This document shows positions 8,239 to 16,685 of a DNA stretch of 64,000 bases, one piece after another. Below the pieces are notes generated by a model, which saw only the letters and a list, made by a program, of their open reading frames with translations, had not been told where the DNA came from and did not search any database. Position 1 is the stretch's first letter; each line of letters starts with the position of its first letter. This DNA is from SIG299 sp045531955 (GTDB taxonomy: Bacteria; Bacillota; Clostridia; Lachnospirales; Lachnospiraceae): NCBI GenBank assembly GCA_045531955.1, contig JAZSFC010000026.1, positions 62,001 through 126,000 of the forward strand, given 5' to 3'. The translations under genes and the position numbers were made by a program.

Positions 8239-8904
8239 CTAGTAGCCCTGGGCATTTTCGTTCTTAGCAAGCTTTACGATACGGCTGGTGCCGAGTCTGG
8301 ATGCGCCAAGGGAAATGAATTTTTCCGCATCATCAAAGGAAGAAATACCGCCGGCTGCCTTCATCTTTACATTTGGCCCGATATTTGCCGCAAACAGGGC
8401 AATATCTTCAAAGGTAGCACCTGCGGTGGAAAATCCGGTGGATGTCTTTATGAAGTCAGCACCGGAATTGGTAACTACTTCACACATCTTAACCTTTTCT
8501 TCTTCGGTAAGCAGACAAGTTTCAATAATAACCTTTAAGATTTTGTTGCCACAAGCTGCCTTTAACGTGCGGATTTCCTGCTCCACCAAATCAAATCTGC
8601 CGTCCTTTACCCAGCCAAGATTGATTACCATATCAATTTCATCCGCGCCTTTAGAAAGAGCGTCCTTCGTTTCAAATTCCTTGGTTTCGGTGGTCATATA
8701 GCCGTTCGGGAAACCGATAACGGTACAGATGGCAAGCTTGTCGCCGACATATTCTTTTGCCTGCTTTACATAGGATGGCGGAATACATACGGAAGCTGTT
8801 CCGTAAGCAATCCCGTCATCACAGATTTGCTTAATTTCTGCCCAGGTTGCTGTCTGGGATAATAAGGTATGGTCAACGGTTTTGAAAATATCTTTTCTAT
8901 CCAT
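8239..8904 (-). CDS. deoC: Deoxyribose-phosphate aldolase
   Basis: A 221-residue class I aldolase that splits 2-deoxyribose-5-phosphate into acetaldehyde and glyceraldehyde-3-phosphate. The Schiff-base lysine is K153 in FIKTSTGF, the relay lysine is in VKMKAAGG (K182), and the conserved Asp is in DEIDMVIN. It acts downstream of deoD in deoxynucleoside breakdown. It is separated from deoD by 55 bases and from cdd by about 18, so the three form one operon. Confidence 0.95.
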   Translation of the reverse strand: MDRKDIFKTVDHTLLSQTATWAEIKQICDDGIAYGTASVCIPPSYVKQAKEYVGDKLAICTVIGFPNGYMTTETKEFETKDALSKGADEIDMVINLGWVKDGRFDLVEQEIRTLKAACGNKILKVIIETCLLTEEEKVKMCEVVTNSGADFIKTSTGFSTAGATFEDIALFAANIGPNVKMKAAGGISSFDDAEKFISLGASRLGTSRIVKLAKNENAQGY

Positions 8905-8959
8905 AATAACTTTCTCTCCTTGTATCTTTCAAACTACTGAACTATAGGAACAGCAATTT

Positions 8960-9661
8960 TTATGCCAATTCCAGGGCTACTTCCATCATTTCATGGAAGG
9001 TATTCTGACGGTCTTCTGCGGATAAAGCTTCCCCGGTGTAAATATGGTCAGAAATGGTAAGTAAGCAAAGAGCCTTCTTGCCAAGCTTAGCTGCATTTAA
9101 GTAAAGAGCTGCCGCTTCCATTTCCACGCAGAGAATCTGCATTTCCTTCCAACGGTCATTGAAGGTTGGGTCCGCATTATAGAAGGTGTCGGAAGAAAGT
9201 ACGTTACCAACCGCAACATGAATTCCCCTGCCCTCAGCTACCTCTACTGCCTTACGGAGCAGACCGTAATCGGCAATCGGAGCAATGGTACCCGGCAGAT
9301 TATACTGTGCTGCATAATTGGAATTAGTGGAAGCACCCATTCCGATAACCAGGTCACGAAGCTTTACATCGTCGGAAATACCGCCGGCAGAACCAACACG
9401 GATGATTGCCTCTACATCATAAAACTTGTAAAGCTCATAGGAATAAATACCGATGGATGGCATGCCCATGCCGCCGCCCATAACGGACACTTCCTTACCT
9501 TTATAGGTTCCGGTATAGCCGAACATATTTCTTACGGTGTTAAAACACTTTACATTTTCCAAATAAGTTTCTGCAATATATTTTGCACGGAGCGGGTCAC
9601 CCGGCATTAAAACGGTTTTTGCAATATCACCCTTCTGTGCTGCATTATGTGGTGTAGACAT
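8960..9661 (-). CDS. deoD: Purine-nucleoside phosphorylase, DeoD type
   Basis: A 233-residue hexameric-type phosphorylase that cleaves purine (deoxy)nucleosides to base plus (deoxy)ribose-1-phosphate. Motifs seen are TVLMPGDPLRAKYIA, the phosphate-binding RVGSAGG and CVEMEAAALY near the ribose site. The start at 9661 (MSTPHNA) has an AGAGGAGG RBS. A longer ORF to 9703 lacks one and would begin inside the untranslated leader. First gene of the nucleoside operon, with a promoter overlapping the end of spoVAF. Confidence 0.95.
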   Translation of the reverse strand: MSTPHNAAQKGDIAKTVLMPGDPLRAKYIAETYLENVKCFNTVRNMFGYTGTYKGKEVSVMGGGMGMPSIGIYSYELYKFYDVEAIIRVGSAGGISDDVKLRDLVIGMGASTNSNYAAQYNLPGTIAPIADYGLLRKAVEVAEGRGIHVAVGNVLSSDTFYNADPTFNDRWKEMQILCVEMEAAALYLNAAKLGKKALCLLTISDHIYTGEALSAEDRQNTFHEMMEVALELA

Positions 9662-9722
9662 TTGTGTAAACCTCCTCTGACTCAATCTCAAAACAAACGG
9701 CATTCACATCCGTACAAAGTTC

Positions 9723-9751
9723 AGTATACCACAAGCTTCCGTAAAACTCAA
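9723..9751 (-). promoter_or_regulatory. Promoter of the deoD operon
   Basis: Minus-strand TTGAGT (9746-9751), 17-base spacer, TATACT (9723-9728). The -35 directly abuts the spoVAF stop codon. Confidence 0.75.
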
Positions 9752-11185
9752 TCATTGTCTCACATTCCCACCCTGATTTTTGCTTTCATGGGTCAGACTC
9801 ACCCTGAAAAAGCGCTTCATCAGTTTCTTAAAGTGCAGTGGAAATAGCGGGAATACGTAGCTTTTGCCACCGATGGCTTTGTTCGTGGCAATACACAAAA
9901 CCAGCAGTGCAATTCCTCCGGCAAATCCCCAGACGCCAAAAAAGTGAGTGAGCACCAAGGTAATCATGCGCAAAAATTTGATGGCATATCCCAGTTCATA
10001 GCTGGCCTGGGTATAATTTGCCAGAATCACAAAGGACATATATAGCAGAGGCTCCGCATTAAACCAACCGGAGGATACCGCAAATTCCCCGATGACCAGT
10101 GCCGATATCACGCTGAGGGGAAGACTTAACATACTCGGTGTATTCAATGCTGCCAGACGCAGACCATCGATGGCAAATTCCAGAAGCAGAAACTGCCACA
10201 CCAGAGGAATATTCATCGGTTCCTTTAAGGCAATGAATGCCAGACTTTCCGGAAGCCGCTCCGGCTGCTGCATTAAAAGAAGAAACAACGGTGTCAGAAT
10301 AAAAGCAAGAATATTTGCCGCCACGCGGGTAAGCCGCAAATAAGTCCCTGTCACCGGCGGGAAATAATAATCATCTGCCTCTTCAATGATATCAAAAATA
10401 GAAGTCGGAAGAATCATGGCCGCCGGAGAATTATCCACCAGAATCACCACATTTCCTTCCAGTATTGCCGCAGATGCCGTGTCCGGACGCTCCGAAAACT
10501 TAAACTTCGGAAACGGATTCCACCAGGAGCTCTCATACAGACACTCCGCCAGGCTTTCCTGGTTCATGGTAAGACTTTCCACCCGGATATCTTTCATGCG
10601 CTTTCTGATTTCTGTCAGATACTCTTCATCCACCCGGTCCGCCATATAGCAAAGCGCTATATCCGTATGGGACACCGTACCCACGTTGCAATACTCCATA
10701 GTCAGTTTCGGGTCCCGGATACGACGCCGGATGAGTGCCGTATTAAACACCAGTGTTTCTACAAAGCCATCCCTGGAACCCCGCATCACCTTATCCTTTT
10801 CCGGTTCTCCCACGCTTCTTGCCGGATAGGTTCTGATATCAATGGAAATCGCCTGGGTATATCCCTCAATCAGTAAACAAGGCGCACCGGATAAGACACT
10901 GTTTACCGCAGTCTGCATATCCGGCAGTACTTCCACCTCCACATACGGTATCTGATATTTGGCAAACATGGCTGCGTTCTCCGGCATATCCGCCGGCTTG
11001 ATGGTTGCAAAGCCCTGCATCAGCTTTTGCATGGTTTCATCCTTTATCATGCCATCAATGAAAAATAAGGCTGCCTGCTTGTCTGATACCATAAATACTC
11101 TTGCCACCACATCAAAACTGGCATCCACCCGCAGGGCCTCTTTATATCTTGCAAGTTCCGCAAAGAAATGCTCTTTTTCACCCAT
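9752..11185 (-). CDS. spoVAF: SpoVAF/GerA-family germinant-receptor-like membrane protein
   Basis: A roughly 477-residue protein of the GerA A-subunit family, in the SpoVAF branch judging by WWNPFPKFKFSERPDTA and the ILVDNSPAAMILP block. A soluble N-terminal half (about 1-290) is followed by 4-6 hydrophobic helices and a short basic tail. In Bacillus, SpoVAF sits in the spore inner membrane and assists germination. No GerB, GerC or SpoVA genes are adjacent here, so it is an orphan. The ATG at 11185 is chosen because GGAAGG lies ahead; the longer frame to 11296 reads back through a terminator. It implies sporulation ability or ancestry. Confidence 0.82.
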   Translation of the reverse strand: MGEKEHFFAELARYKEALRVDASFDVVARVFMVSDKQAALFFIDGMIKDETMQKLMQGFATIKPADMPENAAMFAKYQIPYVEVEVLPDMQTAVNSVLSGAPCLLIEGYTQAISIDIRTYPARSVGEPEKDKVMRGSRDGFVETLVFNTALIRRRIRDPKLTMEYCNVGTVSHTDIALCYMADRVDEEYLTEIRKRMKDIRVESLTMNQESLAECLYESSWWNPFPKFKFSERPDTASAAILEGNVVILVDNSPAAMILPTSIFDIIEEADDYYFPPVTGTYLRLTRVAANILAFILTPLFLLLMQQPERLPESLAFIALKEPMNIPLVWQFLLLEFAIDGLRLAALNTPSMLSLPLSVISALVIGEFAVSSGWFNAEPLLYMSFVILANYTQASYELGYAIKFLRMITLVLTHFFGVWGFAGGIALLVLCIATNKAIGGKSYVFPLFPLHFKKLMKRFFRVSLTHESKNQGGNVRQ

Positions 11186-11228
11186 AAAAAAACTACCTTC
11201 CTTTCTGTTTCCCTGGAAGGTAGTTTTT
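11186..11228 (-). terminator. Terminator whose descending arm carries the spoVAF RBS
   Basis: A 14-bp stem (11188-11201 with 11215-11228) with a 13-base loop and T7 run on the minus strand. The 3' arm contains GGAAGGTAG, the RBS of spoVAF, and the ATG directly follows the T-run. Confidence 0.8.
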
Positions 11229-11255
11229 GCTAAGTTTATCAGATTTATACACTGT

Positions 11256-12371
11256 TTATCTGTCGTAGTTTCCTTCGGTCTGTGTTTGCGGAGCATCCAA
11301 TGCAGTGCTTACGCTTTCTGCCTTGGATTCATCAAAATCAAGAGAAACTCTGCCGGAGCCTGCCTCAAACACCAATAAATACTGTGCTCTCTTATCCGAT
11401 CTGTCATAATCCTTTTCTTCTTTTCTGCCGTTTAAGTAAAAGCTTCCGCTTCCCATATCCGTGCGGATACTATAGTCCTCTTCTTTTCCGTAAACCACTA
11501 CATTTACAGAACCGCTGCCGGATTCAAATATGCAGTTTCCTGTCAGGATTCCCGAAACATCTACTCTGCCGGAACCAGCTTCCAGTACCAGATTTTTTGC
11601 AACCACATTTTCCATGTTTACAAAACCGCTGCCGGAATCCATAGCTGTTTCTCCCAGTTTACAATCCTGCACAAGAAAGGAACCGGAACCGCTGTAAAAT
11701 ACACTTCTCTCTGCAGATGTGTTTGAAATATTTACACCGCCGGAGCCACTGTCCACATGAAGCTTCTTTGTTATTACCTCGGAAATTCCCACACCGCCGG
11801 AACCGTTATCCACATAAATTTCCTCCGCAGAAATACCGTTTATTTTTGCACTACCGGAACCCTTATCTACATCAATTCTGTCAAATACCATAGAAACCGG
11901 CACACTAATCCGGATTATTCTTTTTTCATTAAAGGATGTATTCCAAACGAAATTGATATTGTCTTTCTTTTCAATTACCAGGGTTTCATCTTCTTCATAA
12001 ATTTCATATTCCACCGGGATATTCTCATAATCTACGGAAATATAATCATTCTCCCAAACTTCTACCACCAGTTCGCAGCTTCCTACTTCCACATCCATGG
12101 AATTGATATCCGATACAGCAAACTGTTCCGTACCGCTTTTCACTTCGCCGCTGCTTTTTCCAAAATGAAGACCAAGAAATACTACATTCCCGTTTTCATC
12201 CCGGTACCACAAATCATTTCCATCATTATTTCTGTTATTTTCTGCACTTGCCTCGGTTTTATCCACAATCATTTTTACTACGGCTACTCCTGCCGTAAGG
12301 CAACCGCCGATAATGGAGGCAGACAGTACCAGAGCAAATAACAGAGCCGCATATTTGATTAACTGTTTCAT
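11256..12371 (-). CDS. DUF4097-type beta-solenoid lipoprotein with GSG repeats
   Basis: A 371-residue exported protein. It has an N-terminal hydrophobic signal with possible lipobox IGGC and an Asn/Asp-rich stretch. From about residue 165 come nine or so short repeats, each built around Gly-Ser-Gly (GSGSAKI, GSGGVGI, GSGGVNI, GSGFVNM, GSGRVDV). This ladder is typical of the DUF4097 right-handed beta-solenoid found near LiaF-type and phage-shock proteins. It starts directly after the stop of the LiaF-like gene, with its GGAGG RBS inside that gene's end. An envelope-stress role is inferred from this pairing; no catalytic residues are apparent. Confidence 0.78.
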   Translation of the reverse strand: MKQLIKYAALLFALVLSASIIGGCLTAGVAVVKMIVDKTEASAENNRNNDGNDLWYRDENGNVVFLGLHFGKSSGEVKSGTEQFAVSDINSMDVEVGSCELVVEVWENDYISVDYENIPVEYEIYEEDETLVIEKKDNINFVWNTSFNEKRIIRISVPVSMVFDRIDVDKGSGSAKINGISAEEIYVDNGSGGVGISEVITKKLHVDSGSGGVNISNTSAERSVFYSGSGSFLVQDCKLGETAMDSGSGFVNMENVVAKNLVLEAGSGRVDVSGILTGNCIFESGSGSVNVVVYGKEEDYSIRTDMGSGSFYLNGRKEEKDYDRSDKRAQYLLVFEAGSGRVSLDFDESKAESVSTALDAPQTQTEGNYDR

Positions 12372-13040
12372 TTATTTTACCTCCACTCCGCCAAACAGGG
12401 CTGTTGCATTGATATACACTACCGGACCACCCGCCGGATTGTCCGCATGGCTGTTACTGCATCCGCCAAACAGGGACAAATCACTCACCTTCGCAGAAAC
12501 GTTGGCAGGAAGCAAAATATCCACACCGCCGAATACCGCCAAAGCGTCAATAGATATATTTTCAGTAATCTGTGCACCTCTGAGGTCAATGGTAAGACCA
12601 CTGAATATTGCCTCACCGTCAATACCGTAGAATTCATTCTGAATCACCAGGTTTTTACCGGAAAACACCACCAGTTCTTCCATTCGTTTCTCATTCGGAA
12701 CCTTCACTCTGCCCAAATTTAAGTGGAACAGATTTTTAAACACTAATACACCACCGATTAAAATCATTACGGTTGGCACAAGCATTCTGGTCAATACCTC
12801 CCATGGAAGCCATCCTCTGCAACAGGAAAGCAATGCCACGCCAAGCACCAGCCCGATGGTATTTCCGATGCGGATGCCATGCTCTATCATACCAAGTATT
12901 GCCGGCACAATCAGGAACAAGGTCCACCAGCCCGCAAACAAAACATTAAAATTCCAAGCTCCCGCCATGGCACCTACAATTCCGATACCCACTGCAATTA
13001 AAATCAGTCCCCAAAGGACATTACTGATTCTTTTTCTCAT
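12372..13040 (-). CDS. LiaF-like membrane protein (first copy)
   Basis: 222 residues. The N-terminal half has about four hydrophobic helices with the DUF5668/LiaF pattern WGLILIAVGIG and WWTLFLIVPAILG. The C-terminal half (about 125-222) is a short beta-helix with repeated FGG turns (AVFGGVDI, LFGGCS, LFGGVEV), as in the LiaF cell-wall-antibiotic response domain. LiaF proteins repress LiaRS-type signalling in Bacillus. No liaRS genes are visible here. It is coupled to the DUF4097 lipoprotein downstream and is a paralogue of the gene at 42.4-43.2 kb. Confidence 0.82.
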   Translation of the reverse strand: MRKRISNVLWGLILIAVGIGIVGAMAGAWNFNVLFAGWWTLFLIVPAILGMIEHGIRIGNTIGLVLGVALLSCCRGWLPWEVLTRMLVPTVMILIGGVLVFKNLFHLNLGRVKVPNEKRMEELVVFSGKNLVIQNEFYGIDGEAIFSGLTIDLRGAQITENISIDALAVFGGVDILLPANVSAKVSDLSLFGGCSNSHADNPAGGPVVYINATALFGGVEVK

Positions 13041-13218
13041 AAAAATTCTCCTCGCTTTTCTTTAGATTTGCGTTTGCTTTATCTACTACTATCTTACATG
13101 CGAAGCAGTAAATATGCAAGTTAGAAGATGATTAGAAAATGCTTAAGAATTCTCATTGTTTTTTAGGAAAGTCTTTCCAGGAGTTCCCCTTCTTGCCGCT
13201 AGGTGGTTTGAACATGGT

Positions 13219-13553
13219 CTTTCCGACTCAGCTCCTTTTTACGGGTGCTTGCCAAGCGGAGAGAATTTGATGATTACAAATGTCTGCTACCCGGGATTTT
13301 GCTAAAACTCGTGGACGTGGGTGTGGTAGAGAAGGGAGGTAATGTGTTGTAATGGAGAAGTTTTTAGATTTGGAGGGAGGAAACATCCGGTGGATGTTTT
13401 GAAACCAAGCAAATCAATACGGACAATTACTGCTTCCACTCCACCGGCGAGTTTTTGTAAAACACCATAAAGCAGACATAGTTTTCGTAAAAGAATCCCT
13501 CACCTGTAAGCCCCCGTGGGAAGCGACTGAGTCGGAAAAGAAAAGTGGTGCGA
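13219..13553. repeat. Dispersed inverted-repeat element, copy A
   Basis: It occupies most of the 13041-13608 gap between LiaF-1 and rplT and has no credible ORF. Left and right ends are imperfect inverted copies. For example, CTGAGTCGGAAA is at 13527-13538 with its reverse complement at 13220-13231, and AGCAGACAT in the right arm has its reverse complement at 13280-13288. It shares a 16-mer (13392-13407) and a 14-mer (13470-13483) with copy B at 38.2-38.7 kb. The remainder of the gap shows nothing I can name. Confidence 0.8.
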
Positions 13554-13569
13554 AAATTATAAAATAAAA

Positions 13570-13595
13570 AAGGCCATCGCCTTAGCGACAGCCTT
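13570..13595 (-). terminator. Terminator of infC-rpmI-rplT
   Basis: Stem AAGGCTGTCGC/GCGATGGCCTT with TAAG loop and T6 run on the minus strand, just after the rplT stop. Confidence 0.88.
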
Positions 13596-13608
13596 GTGTA
13601 ACTTCTAT

Positions 13609-13965
13609 TTAAGCGAGCTTGCTCTTTGCAACTTCTGCAAGTGCTGTGAAAGCTGCTGCATCATTAACAGCGAGCTCAGCGAGCATCTTTCTGTTGATCT
13701 GGATATCAGCTAACTTTAAACCATACATAAACTTGCTGTAAGAAAGACCATTCATTCTGGCAGCTGCATTAATTCTTGCGATCCATAACTGTCTGAACTG
13801 TCTCTTCTTTTCTTTTCTGCCTGCATAAGAGGATGTTAACGCTCTCATTACGGACTGCTTTGCAACTCTATACTGCTTGCTTCTGGAGCCTCTGTAGCCC
13901 TTAGCCAGCTTTAATACTCTATTGTGCTTCTTTCTAGCGTTCATTCCGCCTTTAACTCTTGCCAT
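13609..13965 (-). CDS. rplT: 50S ribosomal protein L20
   Basis: A 118-residue basic protein, normal length for L20, with the conserved start MARVKGGMNARKKHNRVLK and the RxAKQSVMRAL region. L20 binds 23S rRNA domain II early in 50S assembly and autoregulates its operon in Firmicutes through an mRNA leader. Third gene of the infC operon, RBS AAGGAGGG. Confidence 0.98.
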   Translation of the reverse strand: MARVKGGMNARKKHNRVLKLAKGYRGSRSKQYRVAKQSVMRALTSSYAGRKEKKRQFRQLWIARINAAARMNGLSYSKFMYGLKLADIQINRKMLAELAVNDAAAFTALAEVAKSKLA

Positions 13966-13992
13966 TGTCTTTTTCCCTCCTTACACCAAATC

Positions 13993-14190
13993 TTACAGAT
14001 ATGGTAAAATCTTCTTCATATTCTTCTCGTTTGTCTTGTCCATCATCTCTGCTTTTCTGAGATCTCTCTTTGTCTTTCTGGACTTCTTTGTGAGGATGTG
14101 CTGCTTACCAGCCTTCATTCTCTTTAACTTTCCTGTACCTGTCATTGTAAAACGCTTTGCTGCTGCTTTACTTGTCTTTACCTTAGGCAT
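13993..14190 (-). CDS. rpmI: 50S ribosomal protein L35
   Basis: A 65-residue, Lys/Arg-rich protein with the L35 hallmark start MPKVKTSKAAAKRF and an HILTKKSRKTKR stretch. A component of the 50S subunit. It sits between infC and rplT in the universal order, RBS GGAGGA. Confidence 0.98.
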   Translation of the reverse strand: MPKVKTSKAAAKRFTMTGTGKLKRMKAGKQHILTKKSRKTKRDLRKAEMMDKTNEKNMKKILPYL

Positions 14191-14261
14191 TGTTTTTTCC
14201 TCCTTAATACATTCCGGATAAACCGTTGTTTTCCATTTTTACTTAATGCTTTCGCAATTAA

Positions 14262-14768
14262 CTAACGTTTTTCACCAAGAAACATAATCATGCTTCTTCC
14301 TTCCATCTTTGCAGGCTTTTCGATAACCGCAACATCGGAAACCTTCTCGAAAAAGCTGTCGAGAATCTGCTTGCTTGTTGCCATGTGAGCCATTTCTCTA
14401 CCACGGAAACGAAGAGCAACCTTAACCTTGTCTCCCTTGGAAAGGAACTTCTTGGCCTGATTTGCCTTTGTGTTCAGGTCGTTCTCATCAATGTTTGGAG
14501 ATAAGCGAATTTCCTTAACTTCAGTGACCTTCTGCTTCTTCTTGGCTTCTTTTTCTTTTCTTGCCTGCTCATAACGGTATTTACCGTAGTCAACAATTTT
14601 ACATACCGGTGGCTTAGCAGTCGGAGCAATCTTAACAAGGTCAAGCTCTGCTTCCTTCGCCATCTTTAAAGCATCCTTTGCGGACATAATACCTAACTGT
14701 TCGCCGTCTTCTCCGATTAAACGGATTTCTTTGTCTCTGATTTGTTCGTTGATCATTAATTCGCTAAT
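14262..14768 (-). CDS. infC: Translation initiation factor IF-3, probable AUU start
   Basis: IF-3 prevents premature subunit joining and proofreads the initiator tRNA. The N-domain has EIRLIGEDGEQLGIMS, the linker is Lys/Glu-rich, and the C-domain has ALRFRGREMAHM. The conventional ATG is at 14756. The GGAGGTG RBS is 9 bases before an in-frame ATT at 14766-14768, while it lies 21 bases from the ATG. AUU starts are an established property of infC and allow autoregulation by IF-3. I therefore extend the gene by four codons (ATT-AGC-GAA-TTA) to 168 residues. Confidence 0.93.
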   Translation of the reverse strand: MSELMINEQIRDKEIRLIGEDGEQLGIMSAKDALKMAKEAELDLVKIAPTAKPPVCKIVDYGKYRYEQARKEKEAKKKQKVTEVKEIRLSPNIDENDLNTKANQAKKFLSKGDKVKVALRFRGREMAHMATSKQILDSFFEKVSDVAVIEKPAKMEGRSMIMFLGEKR

Positions 14769-14791
14769 GGTTCTGCACCTCCAAAAAAGAT

Positions 14792-14968
14792 AAATTTAAA
14801 AGGATAGCCTAAGAAACTCAGACTATCCTTTACTTTCTGCTGTTTATGTGCGGTGTAATCAAATGACACCTACCATATTTAGAAAATAATCAAACCCTTT
14901 TGCGACCTGAGTGCTGAGGGTGAGAGTGGATACTCTGCTTCTTAGTTGGACGATTAGACGTCACATAC
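14792..14968 (-). promoter_or_regulatory. infC 5' leader with attenuator hairpin (L20/IF-3 leader type)
   Basis: About 200 nt of untranslated mRNA lie between the promoter and infC. Near its end a 9-bp stem (14799-14807 with 14823-14831) followed by TTTAAATTT resembles a terminator. Upstream is a small GGTGT/ACACC hairpin. Firmicute infC operons commonly carry such an L20-responsive leader; that assignment is by position and architecture only. The stretch up to the ABC gene stop at 15037 holds only this leader and its promoter. Confidence 0.65.
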
Positions 14969-14974
14969 TCATAC

Positions 14975-15003
14975 ATAATAACATGAGACATTTATATTGT
15001 CAA
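14975..15003 (-). promoter_or_regulatory. Promoter of the infC operon
   Basis: Minus-strand TTGACA (14998-15003), 17-base spacer, TATTAT (14975-14980). Confidence 0.85.
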
Positions 15004-15036
15004 GAACTTTTCTAAATATTTTCACTTGTATTGACT

Positions 15037-16665
15037 CTATAATAATATTGTCTCATCATAAAGTTTCTCTATTATTCCATCATGGGAAATAATCAGAACC
15101 ATCTTTTCTTTCCTAATGGCATCTATATATTTCATGAAAAGTTTTACACTTTCCGTATCCAGTGCAGAGGTTGGTTCATCAAATATCATTACATCCGGAT
15201 TTTTTAACATCTGGCGCAGAATGGAAATCTTTTGTTTTTCACCACCGGAAATATTGGTAGATTTCTCATTAATTTCAGTATCTAGTCCTTCCGGCAGTTC
15301 GTTAAAATAATCCTCCAGACCAATCAGTTTGCCGTATTCATAGATTTTTTCTTTGTCATACTCAGTTCCAAGACAAATATTGTTATAAAGCGTATCCTTC
15401 ATCAAAAGCGGTTCCTGTTCTGTTACTCCAATTACCGACTGCTTACACTTTGTAAGGTTTAACTCCTTAATATCATAACCATTCATACTGATTCTTCCGC
15501 TATAGTCTCCCATATACAAACCGAGTATCAGATTTAACAGCGTACTTTTACCAGCACCATTCTCGCCTTTAATTCCGTAGATTTTTCCTTTTGTCAAACA
15601 GAGATTAAAATCTTTAAAAATAGTTTTATCACCATAATTAAAATTTAGATGTTCAAGTTCAATCCGGTCAATTTGCTCTAATACTTTCTTACCATCCATA
15701 TGTACAGGAACACTTAAAAACTCTTCCATAATATCATAAGAAGCAAGATATGTCTGGATTTCTCCTCCTGCCTTAGAAACATTCTCCACATTTCCTATCA
15801 GCAATTCCGCATATTGAATCAGCATGGTAAACACACCAAGCGTCATATTGCCTTTAAGAACCTCCAAACCGATAATCAGATATACCCCTACTCTTGCCAT
15901 AATCAATACCATGGCACTGGACATCTGGAACAAAAATTCAATCCATTGTGTTTTACTATTTACCTTGAAAAGTGCTTGAAAGGATTTTAAAAAACGATTA
16001 GCAAACAAATCGTACATCCCATGATTTTTTATGAATTTAATTGCAGAAAATTGTTCCGTTGATACCGCAAATGCTTCCGCCACACGTTCTTGTGATTCCT
16101 GACTGCATTTATACATTGGAAATGACATCAATTGATACACAAAAACATTCAGTGCCAACAATATCAACAGCAGCACTGCAATTCTATAGTCAATCAGGAT
16201 TATCATAGTTAATGCCAACACAATTGCAAAAATGATGGAAAACAGATTACCCACCACCCAATAAAAAAACATGAGTACCGCATTACATGCCTGATTAATT
16301 TTTTTGGCAAAATACGAATCTTCTTTTTTTTGTAAATACATCAAAGAAGAACGCTGCAAATATAAAGTTATATCTTTAATGTACTCCGTCGCGGCAATCG
16401 GTTGCATAATATCCGATAATGTTACATTTATTTTAGAGCCGGTATATGCCGCCACAAGGGAAACTGCAAGTAAAATTATCATCATTAAAAAATCTGTTTT
16501 GTCCTTGGAATAAGCGAGCGAATCAATAATTTCCGCCTCCAGTTTCGGTGCGATAACAGCAAGAATTACCGTTGCAACCACACTAATCATCCACAATGTA
16601 AGCATTATCGGTTTTTTCTTGGCATATTTGAATCCTATTTTGAATACTTCTAACATCCGTTTCAT
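15037..16665 (-). CDS. ABC exporter, fused permease-ATPase
   Basis: A 542-residue half-transporter. The N-terminal domain has six predicted membrane helices (about 1-310). The ATPase domain has Walker A GENGAGKST, signature ISGGEKQK, Walker B VMIFDEPTSALD and H-loop ISHD, all intact, so a homodimer could be active. Substrate unknown; peptide or drug export is possible, but no precursor peptide or modification gene lies alongside. It follows an XRE regulator by 20 bases, suggesting a regulator-exporter pair. The A+T-rich codon use of this pair differs from its neighbours. Confidence 0.85.
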   Translation of the reverse strand: MKRMLEVFKIGFKYAKKKPIMLTLWMISVVATVILAVIAPKLEAEIIDSLAYSKDKTDFLMMIILLAVSLVAAYTGSKINVTLSDIMQPIAATEYIKDITLYLQRSSLMYLQKKEDSYFAKKINQACNAVLMFFYWVVGNLFSIIFAIVLALTMIILIDYRIAVLLLILLALNVFVYQLMSFPMYKCSQESQERVAEAFAVSTEQFSAIKFIKNHGMYDLFANRFLKSFQALFKVNSKTQWIEFLFQMSSAMVLIMARVGVYLIIGLEVLKGNMTLGVFTMLIQYAELLIGNVENVSKAGGEIQTYLASYDIMEEFLSVPVHMDGKKVLEQIDRIELEHLNFNYGDKTIFKDFNLCLTKGKIYGIKGENGAGKSTLLNLILGLYMGDYSGRISMNGYDIKELNLTKCKQSVIGVTEQEPLLMKDTLYNNICLGTEYDKEKIYEYGKLIGLEDYFNELPEGLDTEINEKSTNISGGEKQKISILRQMLKNPDVMIFDEPTSALDTESVKLFMKYIDAIRKEKMVLIISHDGIIEKLYDETILL

Positions 16666-16685
16666 TAGTTTTTCGCCTTTTCTTG

